DNA of 64,000 nt from Diplolepis rosae. Lineage: Eukaryota > Arthropoda > Insecta > Hymenoptera > Diplolepididae. The translations under genes were made by a program, and so were the position numbers. The notes under the pieces were generated by a model. The model saw only the letters and a list, made by a program, of their open reading frames with translations. It did no database searches and had not been told where the DNA came from. How positions within the stretch are numbered: position 1 is the first letter of the stretch; each line of letters begins with the position of its first letter. This document shows positions 44,201 through 55,969 of this stretch, piece after piece. The DNA lies in assembly GCA_030998225.1 (NCBI GenBank), contig JAPYXD010000742.1:4216001-4280000 (forward strand), given 5' to 3'.

Positions 44201-45337
44201 TTTCCCTTCATAGAAAAACAACTCAAAAAAATTTTTGTTGATAGAAGTTATAAAATTACCGTATGTTATGGCGAAATCGAAATACCGTCTGACAAAGACC
44301 GTTCTGAAATTATCAAAGAATATCACTCTTCAACTGTAGGTGGACATAAAGGTAGCAATAAAACTTATAACAGAATTAGAGAACATTTCTACTGGCCCAA
44401 TATGCGCGAAGAAATTAGAGATTTTGTTCGAAATTGTGGAAAATGTAAAGAAAATAAATTAGTCCGAATTAAAACGAAATTACCCATGAGAATAACAGAC
44501 ACTCCTTCCGAAGCATTCGAAAAAATCGAAATTGATATTGTCGGACCTTTACCAGAGACAGGAAATAAAAATAAATATATACTAACCATCCAATGTAATT
44601 TAACGAAGTATTCTGATGCTATCCCACTTCCAGACACGCAATCCACGACAATTGCCACAGCTTTAGCGGAAAATTTCATCTCTCGTTTTGGCTGTCCTCA
44701 AATTATTCACACAGATCAGGGTTCTAATTTTACAAGCCAGATTATGTCGACATTCTGTAAAATCTTCAAAGTAAAACAAATCCAATAAACTGCCTTTCAT
44801 CCACAATCTCTTGGTTCGCTTGAACGCAGCCATCACGTCTTGATTCAGTATTTAAAAATTTATTGTCAGAAATCCAATTGGGATCGATGGCTCCGTTTTG
44901 CAATATTTTCTTACAACACTTCCACCGACGAATCTACTGGATTTACCCCTCATGAACTGATTTTCGGAAAAAAGGCAAATATTCCATCCGAATTTGCCAA
45001 ACAACAAATTCCTCTCACTTATAATTTATTCCTGAAAACATTATATGACAAAATAGTAGAAACCTAAAGTCAGGCAAAAACAAGATTAGAATCAGCTAAA
45101 GAAAAAGCAAAAAAATATTACGATCAAAAACTAAATACTCAACAATATTCACTTAACGATATGGTTTATTTATTGAATCGAAAATCTTCTAAACTCGATA
45201 AAGAATATCTTGGGCCTTATAAAGTAGTAAGTATTTTAAATGATTTCAACGGCGAAATTGATTTGGGTAAAGGAAAAACCAAAATCGTCCATATGAACCG
45301 TTTACGGCTTCAGGCTCTACAAATATTTCCGGATTAA
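41193..45337 (+). pseudogene. pol: Pol (protease, reverse transcriptase, RNase H, integrase), five lesions
   Basis: Protease with active site FLIDTGCDLNLL overlaps gag in the -1 frame. A frameshift near 41445 moves the reading to the frame of 41488. A TGA at 42172-42174 replaces a conserved Trp just before RMVIDFRQLNKKTISDAYPL. Reverse transcriptase follows with its YMDD centre at about 42478-42489, then RNase H (STDASNYGIGGVLSQY, ETDHRPLVWL). A second frameshift near 43650 leads to the H2C2 integrase finger (GGHKGSNKTYNRIREHFYWP, NCGKCKENKL) and a DD35E core: IEIDIVGPL, IIHTDQGSN and SLERSHH hold the three acidic residues with correct spacing. A TAA at 44786-44788 lies between the second Asp and the Glu, and another TAA is at 45065-45067. 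The reading ends with a chromodomain-free tail at 45335-45337. All catalytic motifs are kept, so inactivation is recent in evolutionary terms. Confidence 0.9.
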
Positions 45338-45465
45338 AATTATTTAAATAAAATGTAATAACTTTTATATATTTTATTTTATTTTCCTCTCTTTCTCATA
45401 TTACCAGTCGGCAAAACCAGGTTTTAAATAAAATTTAAATCCTCTCTTCTTCACACTTCCTTTGT

Positions 45466-45481
45466 GAGGGGGGGGAGGAAA
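45466..45481 (+). promoter_or_regulatory. Polypurine tract of the Gypsy element
   Basis: A run of 16 purines, mostly G, directly before the 3' LTR. It would prime plus-strand DNA synthesis. Confidence 0.85.
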
Positions 45482-45483
45482 CA

Positions 45484-45542
45484 CAAGAGCGACTAAAACT
45501 TCGCTCATTAATTTAAAATTCCTTAACATTTTCCGCGAAATA
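45484..45542 (+). repeat. 3' LTR, first piece
   Basis: AAGAGCGACTAAAACTTCGC aligns with the start of the 5' LTR (ACGAGCGACTAATACCTCGC). The LTR is split after this by the TA-flanked element. Confidence 0.7.
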
Positions 45543-46687
45543 GTATAAGGAGACCCCACTCCTATGCAGCGTTTGGAAAAATTGGACGCGTAGATTCAGA
45601 TTTAGTTAGTTTGCATCGTTCGTTGCGCCGCTTACGGAAAAGCGTTGCAACACAAGTTTCAAAAGTGTCGGCGCTCATAATAATGTAAGCGTGATTTGTA
45701 CAAACAAAAATTACCAGTCATTGCCATACATGTGCGAGAAGTTTTAAATATATTAATAAACAAGTGCGTGCAAGATAATATGGTCTATTGTTTTACTGAT
45801 GGTTGCGCATCCACGCGCTATGTTGGAAAGAAGAAAAAAGAAAAAGAAGACAGACTGGAGAAACGTCACTTCTTTTGTCCTAGCACGGTCAGTATGCTTA
45901 ATTATTTTATAAATCTGTAATGTGAAGTACATTGATCTGTATTTAATTTTTGTGCTATTGCAACTATTTTTTCTTGATCTCCTAGCCGAAAGTACGGTCC
46001 TCCCGGCCGCATTTCACTCCAGAAACAACGACTTTTGTGGCCGCTAAATTCATCGTATAATTTGTTTGTTTAATTTAATTTAATGTGACTTCATGCAATT
46101 ACACGAAAAATTAATATTAATATTGTTTTCTAAGAATAAATGTTCTCTGGTATTTGTTAATTTAAAAAAAAAATTTGATTTACAATTTTTTTTTGCAGTT
46201 ATTATATGATTGCATTTCTTATTATAATATTTCCGAATAATATATAGCTGCAACAAAAATAACGGATACTCATCAACCTCTCTTAGAAGATTTTCAAACT
46301 CTTCAATGCAAGCAAGTTTAATGTAAATACTTGAAGAAACAAAAGGGTTTGCTTTCCATCTTCGCGTTGACAGGTAACATAATCTACAAAATTCAGAAAA
46401 AGGCAAAATGTACATAACATAAACTATACTTCAATTAGTAAACACATCTATATTGTATATTATATTATATTTTATATAAAAGAACAGCAGTATACTTTTA
46501 AAATAATGTTAACTATAACGGTGCCACTGTTTTTGTTTATCTGTTTCCGTGCAGTAGACAACACGACAGCCATATTGTGAAAATTCAAGTGTTTGACATT
46601 TCCCTGTAAGAGGTGCTACGAGCGATGCAAACTAACTAAATCCGAATCCACGCGTTCAAATTTTCCACGAGTGGGGTCTCCTTATAC
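45543..46687. mobile_element. TIR element with TA duplication inside the 3' LTR
   Basis: GTATAAGGAGACCCCACTC at the left and its complement GAGTGGGGTCTCCTTATAC at the right, flanked by TA (45541-45542 and 46688-46689). Inverted similarity continues for about 90 bp (GATTTAGTTAGTTTGCATCG in the left arm). The 5' LTR lacks it. It carries a short THAP-like frame. The family was not recognised; TA suggests the Tc/mariner group, but THAP fits P-type elements. Confidence 0.75.
45780..45920 (+). pseudogene. THAP-like zinc-finger fragment
   Basis: MVYCFTDGCASTRYVGKKK followed by RLEKRHFFCPSTVSMLNYF. The C-x4-C pair near the start and the hydrophobic FFCP block are reminiscent of a THAP finger, the DNA-binding domain of P-element transposases and many proteins derived from them. 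The later C-x2-H pair is not present in frame. A GTCAGT after the Ser-Thr codons could be a splice donor, so the frame may continue in a lost exon. Only about 47 codons; a weak call. Confidence 0.3.
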
Positions 46688-46689
46688 TA

Positions 46690-47656
46690 CTTTGTGAAAA
46701 TTGCTAAAACTCACGTTCAAATTATAAAATATATAAATTTATAAACAAAATAGTATTCTTAATATGGAACTGATCTGAAAATATCCCTGAATAGAAATCA
46801 TAAAAATCTCTCTCTCGCATTTAACTTAAAATTAATAAATCATGTAAGAAATGAAAGAAATTTTAGAAATATTTACCATTTAGAACTTATATTTTATCTT
46901 AACGATCTTCTAGAATTGCGAAATGTTAAATCTGAGAAATCTTATATTCTCCTGTGCTGTCGAAATCATAAATTGTAATATTAGACTTAAGGACTTTCTG
47001 TCAGTAATAAACTTTCATTCTGTTAATAGATTTTAAGCTAAAGATGATGTCTGAATTAGAATCGCGTTAGTTAAGACAGTTTTATTACTAATATTTCAAT
47101 CAATTCGATTAGGGTTAGTTTTGAGAGAAAAACATACAAGAAATTATTGAGATACTCCAGACGCGAGTTTAGACATTTCTTTATATTTATGTTTAGTTTA
47201 AATTTAAGGCTATGTTATATGAAACCTGGAGCCGATGCACTTAAAGGTTTCCAAGAAAATCCATTTCAGTGGTGAGAGTCGTAGACTAAAGGACTTAGTT
47301 AAGATTCTTGTAAGGAGTCTGGGAACATGTATTCGTATGTATGTGTCTGTGTGCGCACGTGTGAATAGAGTAACAAGGGTGTGAAAACTAGTGCATAGCT
47401 CTGAAAGAGGGCATGCATTCTTTTTGGACACTCTTGAGAGTCTGTCGTTAGGAGTCACGCTTCGGAGTTAGTCGTTATAACTCTTTGTAAATTCAGACTT
47501 CGCCTTACCTCGGTTTCTTACGATTAAATCTAAATAATAAATTATCAATGTTATTTTATTTCAAATTTTCCGGTTTGTTCCTACAATTTTTTCGGGAATG
47601 AACCAACCAATCGCCAGAATACCTTCGATCATGCGCATTAGTTGCGGCTCGTAACA
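46690..47656 (+). repeat. 3' LTR, second piece
   Basis: Aligns in order with 28543-29043, 34387-34437 and 38580-38992, which shows what was lost and gained in the 5' LTR. Ends TAACA before the CTGT duplication. Confidence 0.9.
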
Positions 47657-47660
47657 CTGT

Positions 47661-48852
47661 ACATAGAGTTCTAAATTTCTCGGACATTTTAAATCCGGTC
47701 ACGTTCGCATGACTGTGACCGTCATTTTAAGAAAACTTGAGAATTTACAGAGAATTTAAGGGGATTTGACCGTACCTTCACCAATATTTTCTTTATCATT
47801 AAACCTTATAATATTGTCAATTTATTTCCAAACACTATGAATTGCAATAGTGAAGGTTTCATAAAAATAAACTACGAAAAATGTCAAGTTCTATCGGAAT
47901 TCAATATCAAAAAATTTTTTTTTATAGCCATTATATTAAATTCAAACATAACGAACAAGTAATTCAAGTTATCATCCCACAAATTACGCTTTGATTTAAA
48001 TAATTGTTTGACAGTTTCGGGACAGTTTATGCACTTTTTTAAATGCTCTATTTGTCGAGTGGCATGCTTTCTGTACATCTGATCACAGTATTTGCACTTG
48101 AAAGAAGCTTTATTTTGTTTATCAATAATTTTTTTTATAAATTCCAAACTATATTCTCTTTTTTTTTCCATTTTTATTGCGCACGCTACACGAACTTCCA
48201 AAACAAAGCATTTATCAAAAAAAAATTGAAAGCTTGAACTGTTATGGAAAAATATTTTTGAATTCTCATAAATTCACGAAGAGCACATTCATCAGAGAAA
48301 TTCTCAGTCATATTCCCGCGTGCTCCCAGACATATTCATTTACATTCTCTAATAAGTTATTATATATTAAGAGCAATACTTTATTATAATTTCTCTGAGA
48401 ATTGTAGATTTCTTTGAAAAATCAAATATTATTGTATCCCTATAGTGAATCAAGAGACCCGGTCGGGTCTAGAAGGCTAAGGTAAAAAAAGCAGCCTGAC
48501 CGTGGTATCTATACTCCAAATGTAGTGATTTCTTTATCGACACTCACGATGTTTTTACTTATTTTAATGTATTTTCATGTTTATCCCGTACAACGAATAG
48601 CATTATGAGTTGAGACGAATTTTTTAAGTCCATTCGATGTCACTAGGACAATGTCTTTGTGGAATATTATTGGAATTTCATGAGCTGGAGTTATAATTTT
48701 TTTTTTCACAAGAATATCCCGTGAAAAAGTTTCAGTTTCATCGTCAGACAGGTGACATGATTAGATGCACTAGTGCCACGAGTGAGCAATTTTCGAAACC
48801 GCACTTCGATCTTTGACAGTATCGAATATCGATTTCACTCATCAGTTTATAA
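47661..48852. other. Spacer between the Gypsy element and the fold-back array
   Basis: Contains the hAT finger remnant below. The rest (48240-48852) is AT-rich with no convincing gene. Confidence 0.45.
47884..48201 (-). pseudogene. hAT transposase N-terminal BED-finger remnant
   Basis: A 105-codon minus-strand frame: MEKKREYSLEFIKKIIDKQN, then FKCKYCDQMYRKHATRQIEH and LKKCINCPETVKQLF. The C-x2-C, the ATR-x-x-x-HL block and the following Cys are those of the BED finger that starts many insect hAT transposases. After about 85 residues the similarity ends, and no catalytic domain is seen on either side. It is a different finger from that at 27618-27836, and no TIRs were found around it. Confidence 0.55.
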
Positions 48853-48924
48853 CGGTAGGGTATGATTTGGACGGTAGGGTATTAATGGTATAGAAATCGA
48901 TTTCTCCAAAAGTTTTATTCATAT

Positions 48925-50260
48925 ATTAAAAATTATAAAAACAACTAAAAATGCATTTTTAATGACCCTGTTGTGCAGGATAATGCACCAGGTCACTAAA
49001 ATAATAATCTACTGGAACTTTTTTTATATTCATATATTACGAGTTATAAAAACAACTAAAAATGTATTTTCAATGACCCCGTTGTCTAGGATCATGCACC
49101 AGGTTGCTAAAACAATACTCCACAGGAACTTTTTTTATATTCATATATTAAGGGTTATAAAAACAACCAACAATGCATTTTAATGACCCTGTTGTGCAGG
49201 ATCATGCACCAGGTCACTAAAATAATAATCTACTGGAACTTTTTTTATATTCGTACACTAATTCTTCAAAAGCAAATTCTATTGCATTTTCAATGACCCC
49301 GTTGTCTAGGATCATGCACCAGGTTGCTAAAACAATACTCCACAGGAACTTTTTTATATTCATATATAAAGGGTTATAAAAACAACTAAAAATGCATTTT
49401 TAATGACCCTGTTGTGCAGAATCATGCACCAGGTCACTAAAATAATAATCTACTGGAACTTTTTTTATATTCATATATTACGAGTTATAAAAACAATTAA
49501 AAATGTATTTTCAATGACCACGTTGTCTAGGATCATGCACCAGGTTGCTAAAACAAAACTCCACAGGAACTTTTTTTATATTCATATATTAAGGGTTATA
49601 AAAACAACTAACAATGCATTTTTAATTACCCTTTTGTCCAGGATCATGCACCAGGTCGCTAAAATAATAATCTACTGGAACTTTTTTTAAATTCGTACAC
49701 TAATTCTTCAAAAGCAAATTCTATTGCATTTTCAATGACCCCGTTGTCTAGGAATCATGCACCAGGTTGCTAAGACAATACTCCACAGGAACTTTTTTTA
49801 TATTCATATATTAAAGGTTATAAAAGCAACTAACAATGCATTTTTAATGACCCTGTTGTCCACGATTATGCACTAGGTTGCTAAAATAATAATCTACTGT
49901 GACTTTTTTAAATTCGAACACTAATTCTTTCAAAAGCAAATTCTATTGAATTTTCAATGACCCCGTCGTATAAGATCATGCACCAGATCGCTAAAACAAC
50001 ACACCACAGAAACTTTTTAAATATTTATATATACAGCTACAAATACAAAGGTCATTACTATCTCATTGATCCCATGGTTTTTATTCATGCTCCAGGTTAC
50101 TAAACTAATAATCTACGAAAACTTTTCAAAAACTTTTATATATATATAGCTAAAAAAACAAATTCTATTGCAGTTTGAATGTTCATGTTCACCAGGCTCA
50201 AAATCCAGGTTACTTAAACAATAATCTACGGGATTTTTATCATAATTTACGGAAGTTTTC
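48925..50260 (+). repeat. Left-arm tandem array, 110-bp units
   Basis: Two alternating unit types. One has GTTATAAAAACAACTAA and CCACAGGAAC; the other has TTCTTCAAAAGCAAATTCTA and CTACTGGAAC. Both share AATGACCC(C/T)GTTGT and GATCATGCACCAGG. The period measured between successive AATGACCC starts is 110-111. The units nearest the turn are most diverged. Open frames through it repeat RIMHQVAKTI-like peptides and are by-products. Confidence 0.85.
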
Positions 50261-50279
50261 ACAGTTGTTACAAATATTT

Positions 50280-53200
50280 ACAATTTCCAATAGATTATTA
50301 TTTTAGCAACCTGGTGCATTATCCAGGACAACAGGGTCATTAAAAATGCATTATAAGTTGTTTTTGTAACTATTTATGTATAAATATAACAAAAGTTCCT
50401 GTGGAGTATTGTTTTAGCAATCTGGTGCATGATTCTGGGCAACCGGGTCGTTGCAAATGCGAAAGAATTTGCTCTTGAAAGAATTAGTTTTCGAATTTGA
50501 ATAAGTTCCAGCAGATTATTATTTTAACGACCTGGTGCATGATCCTAGACAGCGGGGTCATTGAAAATGCAATAGATTTTCTGTTTAAAGAATTAGTGCT
50601 CGAATTTAAAAAAAGTTCCAGTTGATTATTACTTTAGCGACCTGGTGCTTGATCCTGGACAACAGGGTCATTAAAAATGCATTGTTGGTTGTTTTTATAA
50701 CCCATAATATATGAATATAAAAAAAGTTCCTGTGCAGTATTGTTTTAGCAATCTGGTGCATGAATCTGGGCAACCGGGTCGTTGCAAATGCAATAGAATT
50801 TCTGTTGAAAGAATTAGTGTTCGAATTTAAAAAAGTTCCAGTTGATTATTATTTTAGCAACCTGGTGCATAATCGTGGACAACAGGGTCATTAAAAATGC
50901 ATTATAAGTTGTTTTTGTAACTATTTCCGTATAAGTATAACAAAAGTTCGTGCGGAGTATTGTTTTAACAATCTGGTGCATGATTCTGGGCAACCGGGTC
51001 GTTGCAAATGCGAAAGAATTTGCTTTTGAATGAATTATTTTTCGAATTTAAATAAGTTCCAGTAGATTATTATGTTAGCGACCTGATGCGTGATCCTAGA
51101 CAACGGGGTCATTGAAAATGCAATAGAATTTCTGTTGAAAGAATTAGTGTTCAAATTCAAAAAACGTTCCAGTTGATTATTACTTTAGCGACCTGATGCG
51201 TGATCCTAGACAACGGGGTCATTGAAAATGCAATAGAATTTCTGTTGAAAGAATTAGTGTTCGAATTTAAAAAAAGTTGCAGTTGATTATTACTTTAGCG
51301 ACCTGGTGCATGATCCTGGACAACAGGGTCCTTAAAAATGCATTGATAGTTGTTTTTATAACTCTCAATATATGAATGAAAAAAAAGTTCCTGTGGAGTA
51401 TTATTTTAGCTACCTGGTGCAATATCCAGGACAACGTGGTCATTAAAAATGCATTATAAGTTGTTTTTGTAACTATTTATGTATAAATATAACAAAAGTT
51501 ACTGTAGAGTATTGTTTTAGCAATCTGGTGCATGATTCTGGGCAACCAGGTCGTTGCAAATGCGAAAGAATAAATTTTCGAATTTAAATAAGTTCCAGTA
51601 GATTATTATTTTAGCGACCTGGTGCGTGATCCTAGACAACGGGGTCATTGAAAATGCAATAGAATTTCTGTTGAAAGAATTAGTGTTCGAATTTAAAAAA
51701 AGTTGCAGTTGATTATTAGTTTAGCGACATGGTGCATGATCATGGACAACGTGGTAATTAAAAATGCATTATAAGTTGTTTTTGTAACTATTTATGTATA
51801 AATATAACAAAAGTTCCTGTGGAGTATTGTTTTAGCAAACTGGTGCATGATTCTGGGCAACCGGGTCGTTGCAAATGCGAAAGAATTTGCTCTTGAAAGA
51901 ATTAGTTTTCGAATTTGAATAAGTTCCAGCAGATTATTATTTTAACGACCTGGTGCATGATCCTAGACAGCGGGGTCATTGAAAATGCAATAGAATTTCT
52001 GTTAAAAGAATTAGTGTTCAAATTTAAAAAAAGTTCCAGTTGATTATTACTTTAGCGACCTGGTGCATGATCCTGCACAACAGGGTCATTAAAAATGCAT
52101 TTTTAGTTGTTTTTATAACTCTTAATATATGAATATAAAAAAATTTCCTGTGGAGTATTGTTTTAGCAACCTGGTGCATGATCCTGGACAACAGGGTCAT
52201 TAAAAATGCATTGTTGGTTGTTTTTATAACCCTTAATATATGAATATAAAAAAATTTCCTGTGGAGTATTGTTTTAGCAACCTGTTGCATGATCCTAGAC
52301 AAAGGGGTCATTGAAAATGCAATAGAATTTGCTTTTGAAGTATTAGTGTACGAATTTAAAAAAAGTTCCAGTAGATTATTATTTTAGCGACCTGGTATAT
52401 GATCCTGGACAAAAGGGTCATTAAAATGCATTATAAGTTGTTTTTGTAACTATTTATGTATAAATATAACAAAAGTTCCTGTGGAGTATTGTTTTAGCAA
52501 TCTGGTGCATGATTCTGGGCAACCGGGTCGTTGCAAATGCGAAAGAATTTCTGTTGAAAGTATTAGTGTTCGAATTTAAAAAAAGTTCCAGTTGATTATT
52601 GTTTTAGCAACCTGGTGCATAATCGTGGACAACAGGGTCATTAAAAATGCATTATAAGTTGTTTTTGTAACTATTTATGTATAAATATAACAAAAGTTCC
52701 TGTGGAGTATTGTTTTAGCAATCTGGTGCATGAATCTGGGCAACCGGGTCGTTGCAAATGCGAAAGAATTTGCTCTTGAATGAATTAGTTTTCGAATTTG
52801 AATAAGTTCCAGTAGATTATTATTTTAACGACCTGGTGCATGATCCTAGACAGCGGGGTCATAGAAAATGCAATAGAATTTCTGTTGAAAGAATTAGTGT
52901 TCGAATTTAAAAAAAGTTCCAGTTGATTATTACTTTAGCGACCTGGTGCATGATCCTGGACAACAGGGTCATTAAAAATGCATTGTTGGTTGTTTTTATA
53001 ACCCTTAATATATGAATATAAAAAAAGTTCCTGGGGAGTATTGTTTTAGCAACCTGTTGCATGATCCTAGACAAAAGGGTCATTGAAAATGCAATAGAAT
53101 TTGCTTTTGAAGAATTAGTCTACGAATTTAAAAAAAGTTCCAGTAGATTATTATTTTAGCAACCTGGTGCATAATCGTGGAAAACAGGGTCATTGAAAAT

Positions 53201-54450
53201 GCATTATAAGTTTTTTTGTAACTATTTATGTATAAATATAACAAAATATCCTGTGGAGTATTGTTTTAGCAACCTGGTACATGATCTTAGACAACAGGGC
53301 CATTGAAAATGCAATAGAATTGGCTTTTCGAAGAATAAGTGCTCGAGTTTAGAAAAGTTCCAGTAGATTATTATTTTAGCAACCTGGTGCATAATCGTGG
53401 AGAACAGGGTCATTAAAAATGCATTATAAGTTGTGTTTGTAACAATTTATGTATAAATATTAGAAAAGTTCCTGTGGAGTATTGTTTTAGCAATCTAGTG
53501 CATGATTCTGGGCAACCGGATCGTTGCAAATGCGAAAGAATTTGCTTTTGAAAGATTTAGTTTTCGAATTTAAATAAGTTCCAGTAGATTATTATTTTAG
53601 CGACCTGGTGCGTGATCCTAGACAACAGGGTCATTGAAAATGCAATAGAATTTCTGTTGAAAGAATTAGTGTTCGAATTTAAAAAAAGTTCCAGTTGATT
53701 ATTACTTTAGCGACCTGGTGCATGATCCTGGACAACAGGGTCATTGAAAATGCAATAGAATTTGCTTTTGGAAGAATAAGTGCTCGAATTTAAAAAAAGT
53801 TCCAGTAGATTATTATTTTAGCAACCTGGTGCATAATCGTGGAAAACAGGGTCATTGAAAATGCATTATAAGTTTTTTTGTAACTATTTATGTATAAATA
53901 TAACAAAATATCCTGTGGAGTATTGTTTTAGCAACCCGGTACATGATCTTAGACAACAGGGCCATTGAAAATGCAATAGAATTTGCTTTTCGAAGAATAA
54001 GTGCTCGAGTTTAAAAAAGTTCCAGTAGATTATTATTTTAGCAACCTGGTGCTTAATCTTGGAAAACAGGGTCATTGAAAATTTATTGTTAGTTGTTTTT
54101 ATAACTCTTAATATATGAATATAAAAAAAGTTCCTGTTGAGTATTGTTCTAGCAACCTGGTGCATGATCCTAGACAACGGGGTCATTGAAAATGCAATAG
54201 AATTTGCTTTTGAAGAATTAGTGTACGAATTTAAAAAAAGTTCCAGTAGATTATTATTTTAGCGACCTGGTGCATGATCCTGGACAAAAGGGTCATTAAA
54301 AATGCATTGTTAGTTGTTTTTATAACCCTTAATATATGAATATAAAAAAAGTTCCTGTGGAGTATTGTTTTAGTAACCTGGTGCATGATCCTAGACAACG
54401 GGCTCATTGAAAATGCAATAAAATTTTCTTTTGTAACCATTAATGTTCAA
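50280..54450 (-). repeat. Right-arm tandem array, 110-bp units, inverted
   Basis: The same unit in reverse (CCTGGTGCATGATCCT, ACAACAGGGTCATT). Besides the two types of the left arm, a third type (GATTCTGGGCAACCGGGTCG, then TTGCAAATGCGAAAGAATTT) recurs, and blocks of several units are duplicated as higher-order repeats. Confidence 0.85.
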
Positions 54451-54799
54451 ATATAATCATTAACTTTCACAGCTATAATTTTAATAAAGTTTTCTCATGT
54501 ACTTCACTTTTCAAAATGCTTCTCAAAGAATTTACTCTAATTGCCATCTATTGTTTAATTTCAAAATTACACATTTCTCCACTACCGATATACACCCATT
54601 CTGACAAGTGTTAGTTTCTCTATTATGAAAATAATAAGCGATCATGAAGTGTAGCCTGAAGTTGTCAGTTTCTGGAAGAAAAAAACTTTTGGAGAAATCG
54701 ATTTCTAGACAATTAATACCCTACCCAATTAATACCCTACCGATTTGGACCCCGTATCGTTTCTCCAAAACATAAATTGTCCTACGCGCGGTGAACTTC

Positions 54800-55920
54800 A
54801 CGCTGGAAATTCTAAAAATATTCAGGCGCGCATTGTGACGTACACGAAAGGCATACGGTTATCAAAATGCAGATGAATGTCGGTAATAAGTGCAGATATT
54901 CGTAATATAAAGTAACAGATGGAGCTACAGGTAAGTTTAATGGGAAAATTCCAAAAATTAGTTTCTCTGAACAAAAAAAAACAGGCATTTTTGCATGAAA
55001 TGTGATTAAAGATAATAAAGTTACAACAAAATACACAGGAGATGTATTTTTAGGATAGGTTATGTTTTCCAATTTCATTCGGAAATGTATTTTTATGTAT
55101 ATACACGATCAAGCGTTACACAGAATGTATTAAGGATGTGTTTTAAACGGTTATGTTATGAAATTTCCTGCTGGAATGCATAAATGAAGGTAAAAGATGA
55201 TATATTTTCTTGAAAAAATATCTCAAAGATTAGCTCGTAGGTAATGTTATTAAATTTTCGACGGAAACGTGTTCTTGTTGATTCAAATGGTCAAGTTCGA
55301 CACTCGATAGACAAAAGATATACTTGTTGGTTATGTTTTCCAATTTCATTCAGAAATGTATTTTTATGTATAGACACGATCAAGCATTACACAGAATGTA
55401 TCAAGGACGTGTTTTGAGGTTATTTTATGAATTTTTGGTCTGAAATGCATAGTTCTTTGTAAAAAATGATAAAGTCTCTGAAAAAACATTTGAAAAGATT
55501 TACTTGTAGGTAAAAATGTCATCCATTTTTGTCTATCTATTAAGGTTTACGATATATGTGCCGTTGAAAAATATGTTGAATAGATATTTGAATTAGGAGG
55601 TGTAGGAATAAATACAATAATTTTATTTTTCAGCAATAAAAACTAGAAAAATATTATATACCTGTCATTTAAGGCAGTGCAGTGGTTCACAATTGGCGGA
55701 GTATCTCCACCGTCAAGGTTGCAAATTGGTTTGAGTGAGACCCAGCAACTTTCATCTCACTTCTGCAAATGGTGTTGCAGTATGTATTGCGGATGTGTTT
55801 TAAGGTTATGTTATGAACTTTCTCTCCAGAATGCATAAATGTAGGTAAAAGATGATATAGTTTTTTAAAAAAATATCTCAAAGATTTACTTGTAGGTTAT
55901 GTTATTCATTTTACAACGGA
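54800..55920. repeat. Three diverged direct repeats of about 270 bp
   Basis: GGTTATGTTTTCCAATTTCATTC near 55058 and again near 55329, each followed by CACGATCAAGC(G/A)TTACACAG, GGACGTGTTTT or GGATGTGTTTT, and ATGCATA. A third, partial unit (55790-55920) follows an insertion containing TGTCATTTAAGGCAGTGCAG at 55664-55683. No coding region. Confidence 0.65.
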
Positions 55921-55969
55921 AACGTGTTCTTATTGATTTACCACCGTGAAGTTAGCACCCTAACTATGA

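Larger units (their letters stand above)
28456..47656 (+). mobile_element. Ty3/Gypsy LTR retrotransposon split by three nested transposons
   Basis: The 4-bp duplication CTGT flanks it at 28452-28455 and 47657-47660. The LTRs begin TGTAACGAGCGAC (5' copy) and end GCGGCTCGTAACA. The 5' LTR is in three pieces, 28456-29043, 34387-34437 and 38580-38992, separated by a hAT-like and a Harbinger-like insertion. The 3' LTR is in two pieces, 45484-45542 and 46690-47656. With insertions removed both LTRs are just over 1 kb and align throughout. Order: 5' LTR, tRNA-Pro-type primer site, leader, gag, pol, polypurine tract, 3' LTR. No env frame was seen, so it is a retrotransposon without an envelope gene. 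Confidence 0.85.
48853..54742. mobile_element. Foldback-like element: giant inverted repeat of tandem arrays
   Basis: Both outer ends carry the same 60-70 bp: two GGTAGGGTAT units, then AGAAATCGATTTCTCCAAAAG (left 48853-48925, right 54668-54742, inverted). The interior is entirely tandem repeats of about 110 bp. They run in one orientation from 48925 to about 50260 and in the opposite one from about 50280 to 54450. So the left arm has about 12 units and the right about 38. Drosophila Foldback and Galileo elements share this plan of long inverted arms made of tandem repeats. No transposase is present. The target duplication was not found. Confidence 0.7.

Noticed and set aside
45337..45465. 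Envelope gene after pol
   Set aside because: Only about 130 bases separate the pol stop from the polypurine tract, so no env is present.
48962..54440. Several open frames with repeated RIMHQVAK-like peptides
   Set aside because: They arise because the 110-bp unit and its variants keep a frame open in places. They follow the tandem repeat in both orientations and have no start context or domain.
48925..54450. CRISPR-like array
   Set aside because: Units are contiguous and homologous along their whole length, with no unique spacers, and the genome is eukaryotic.
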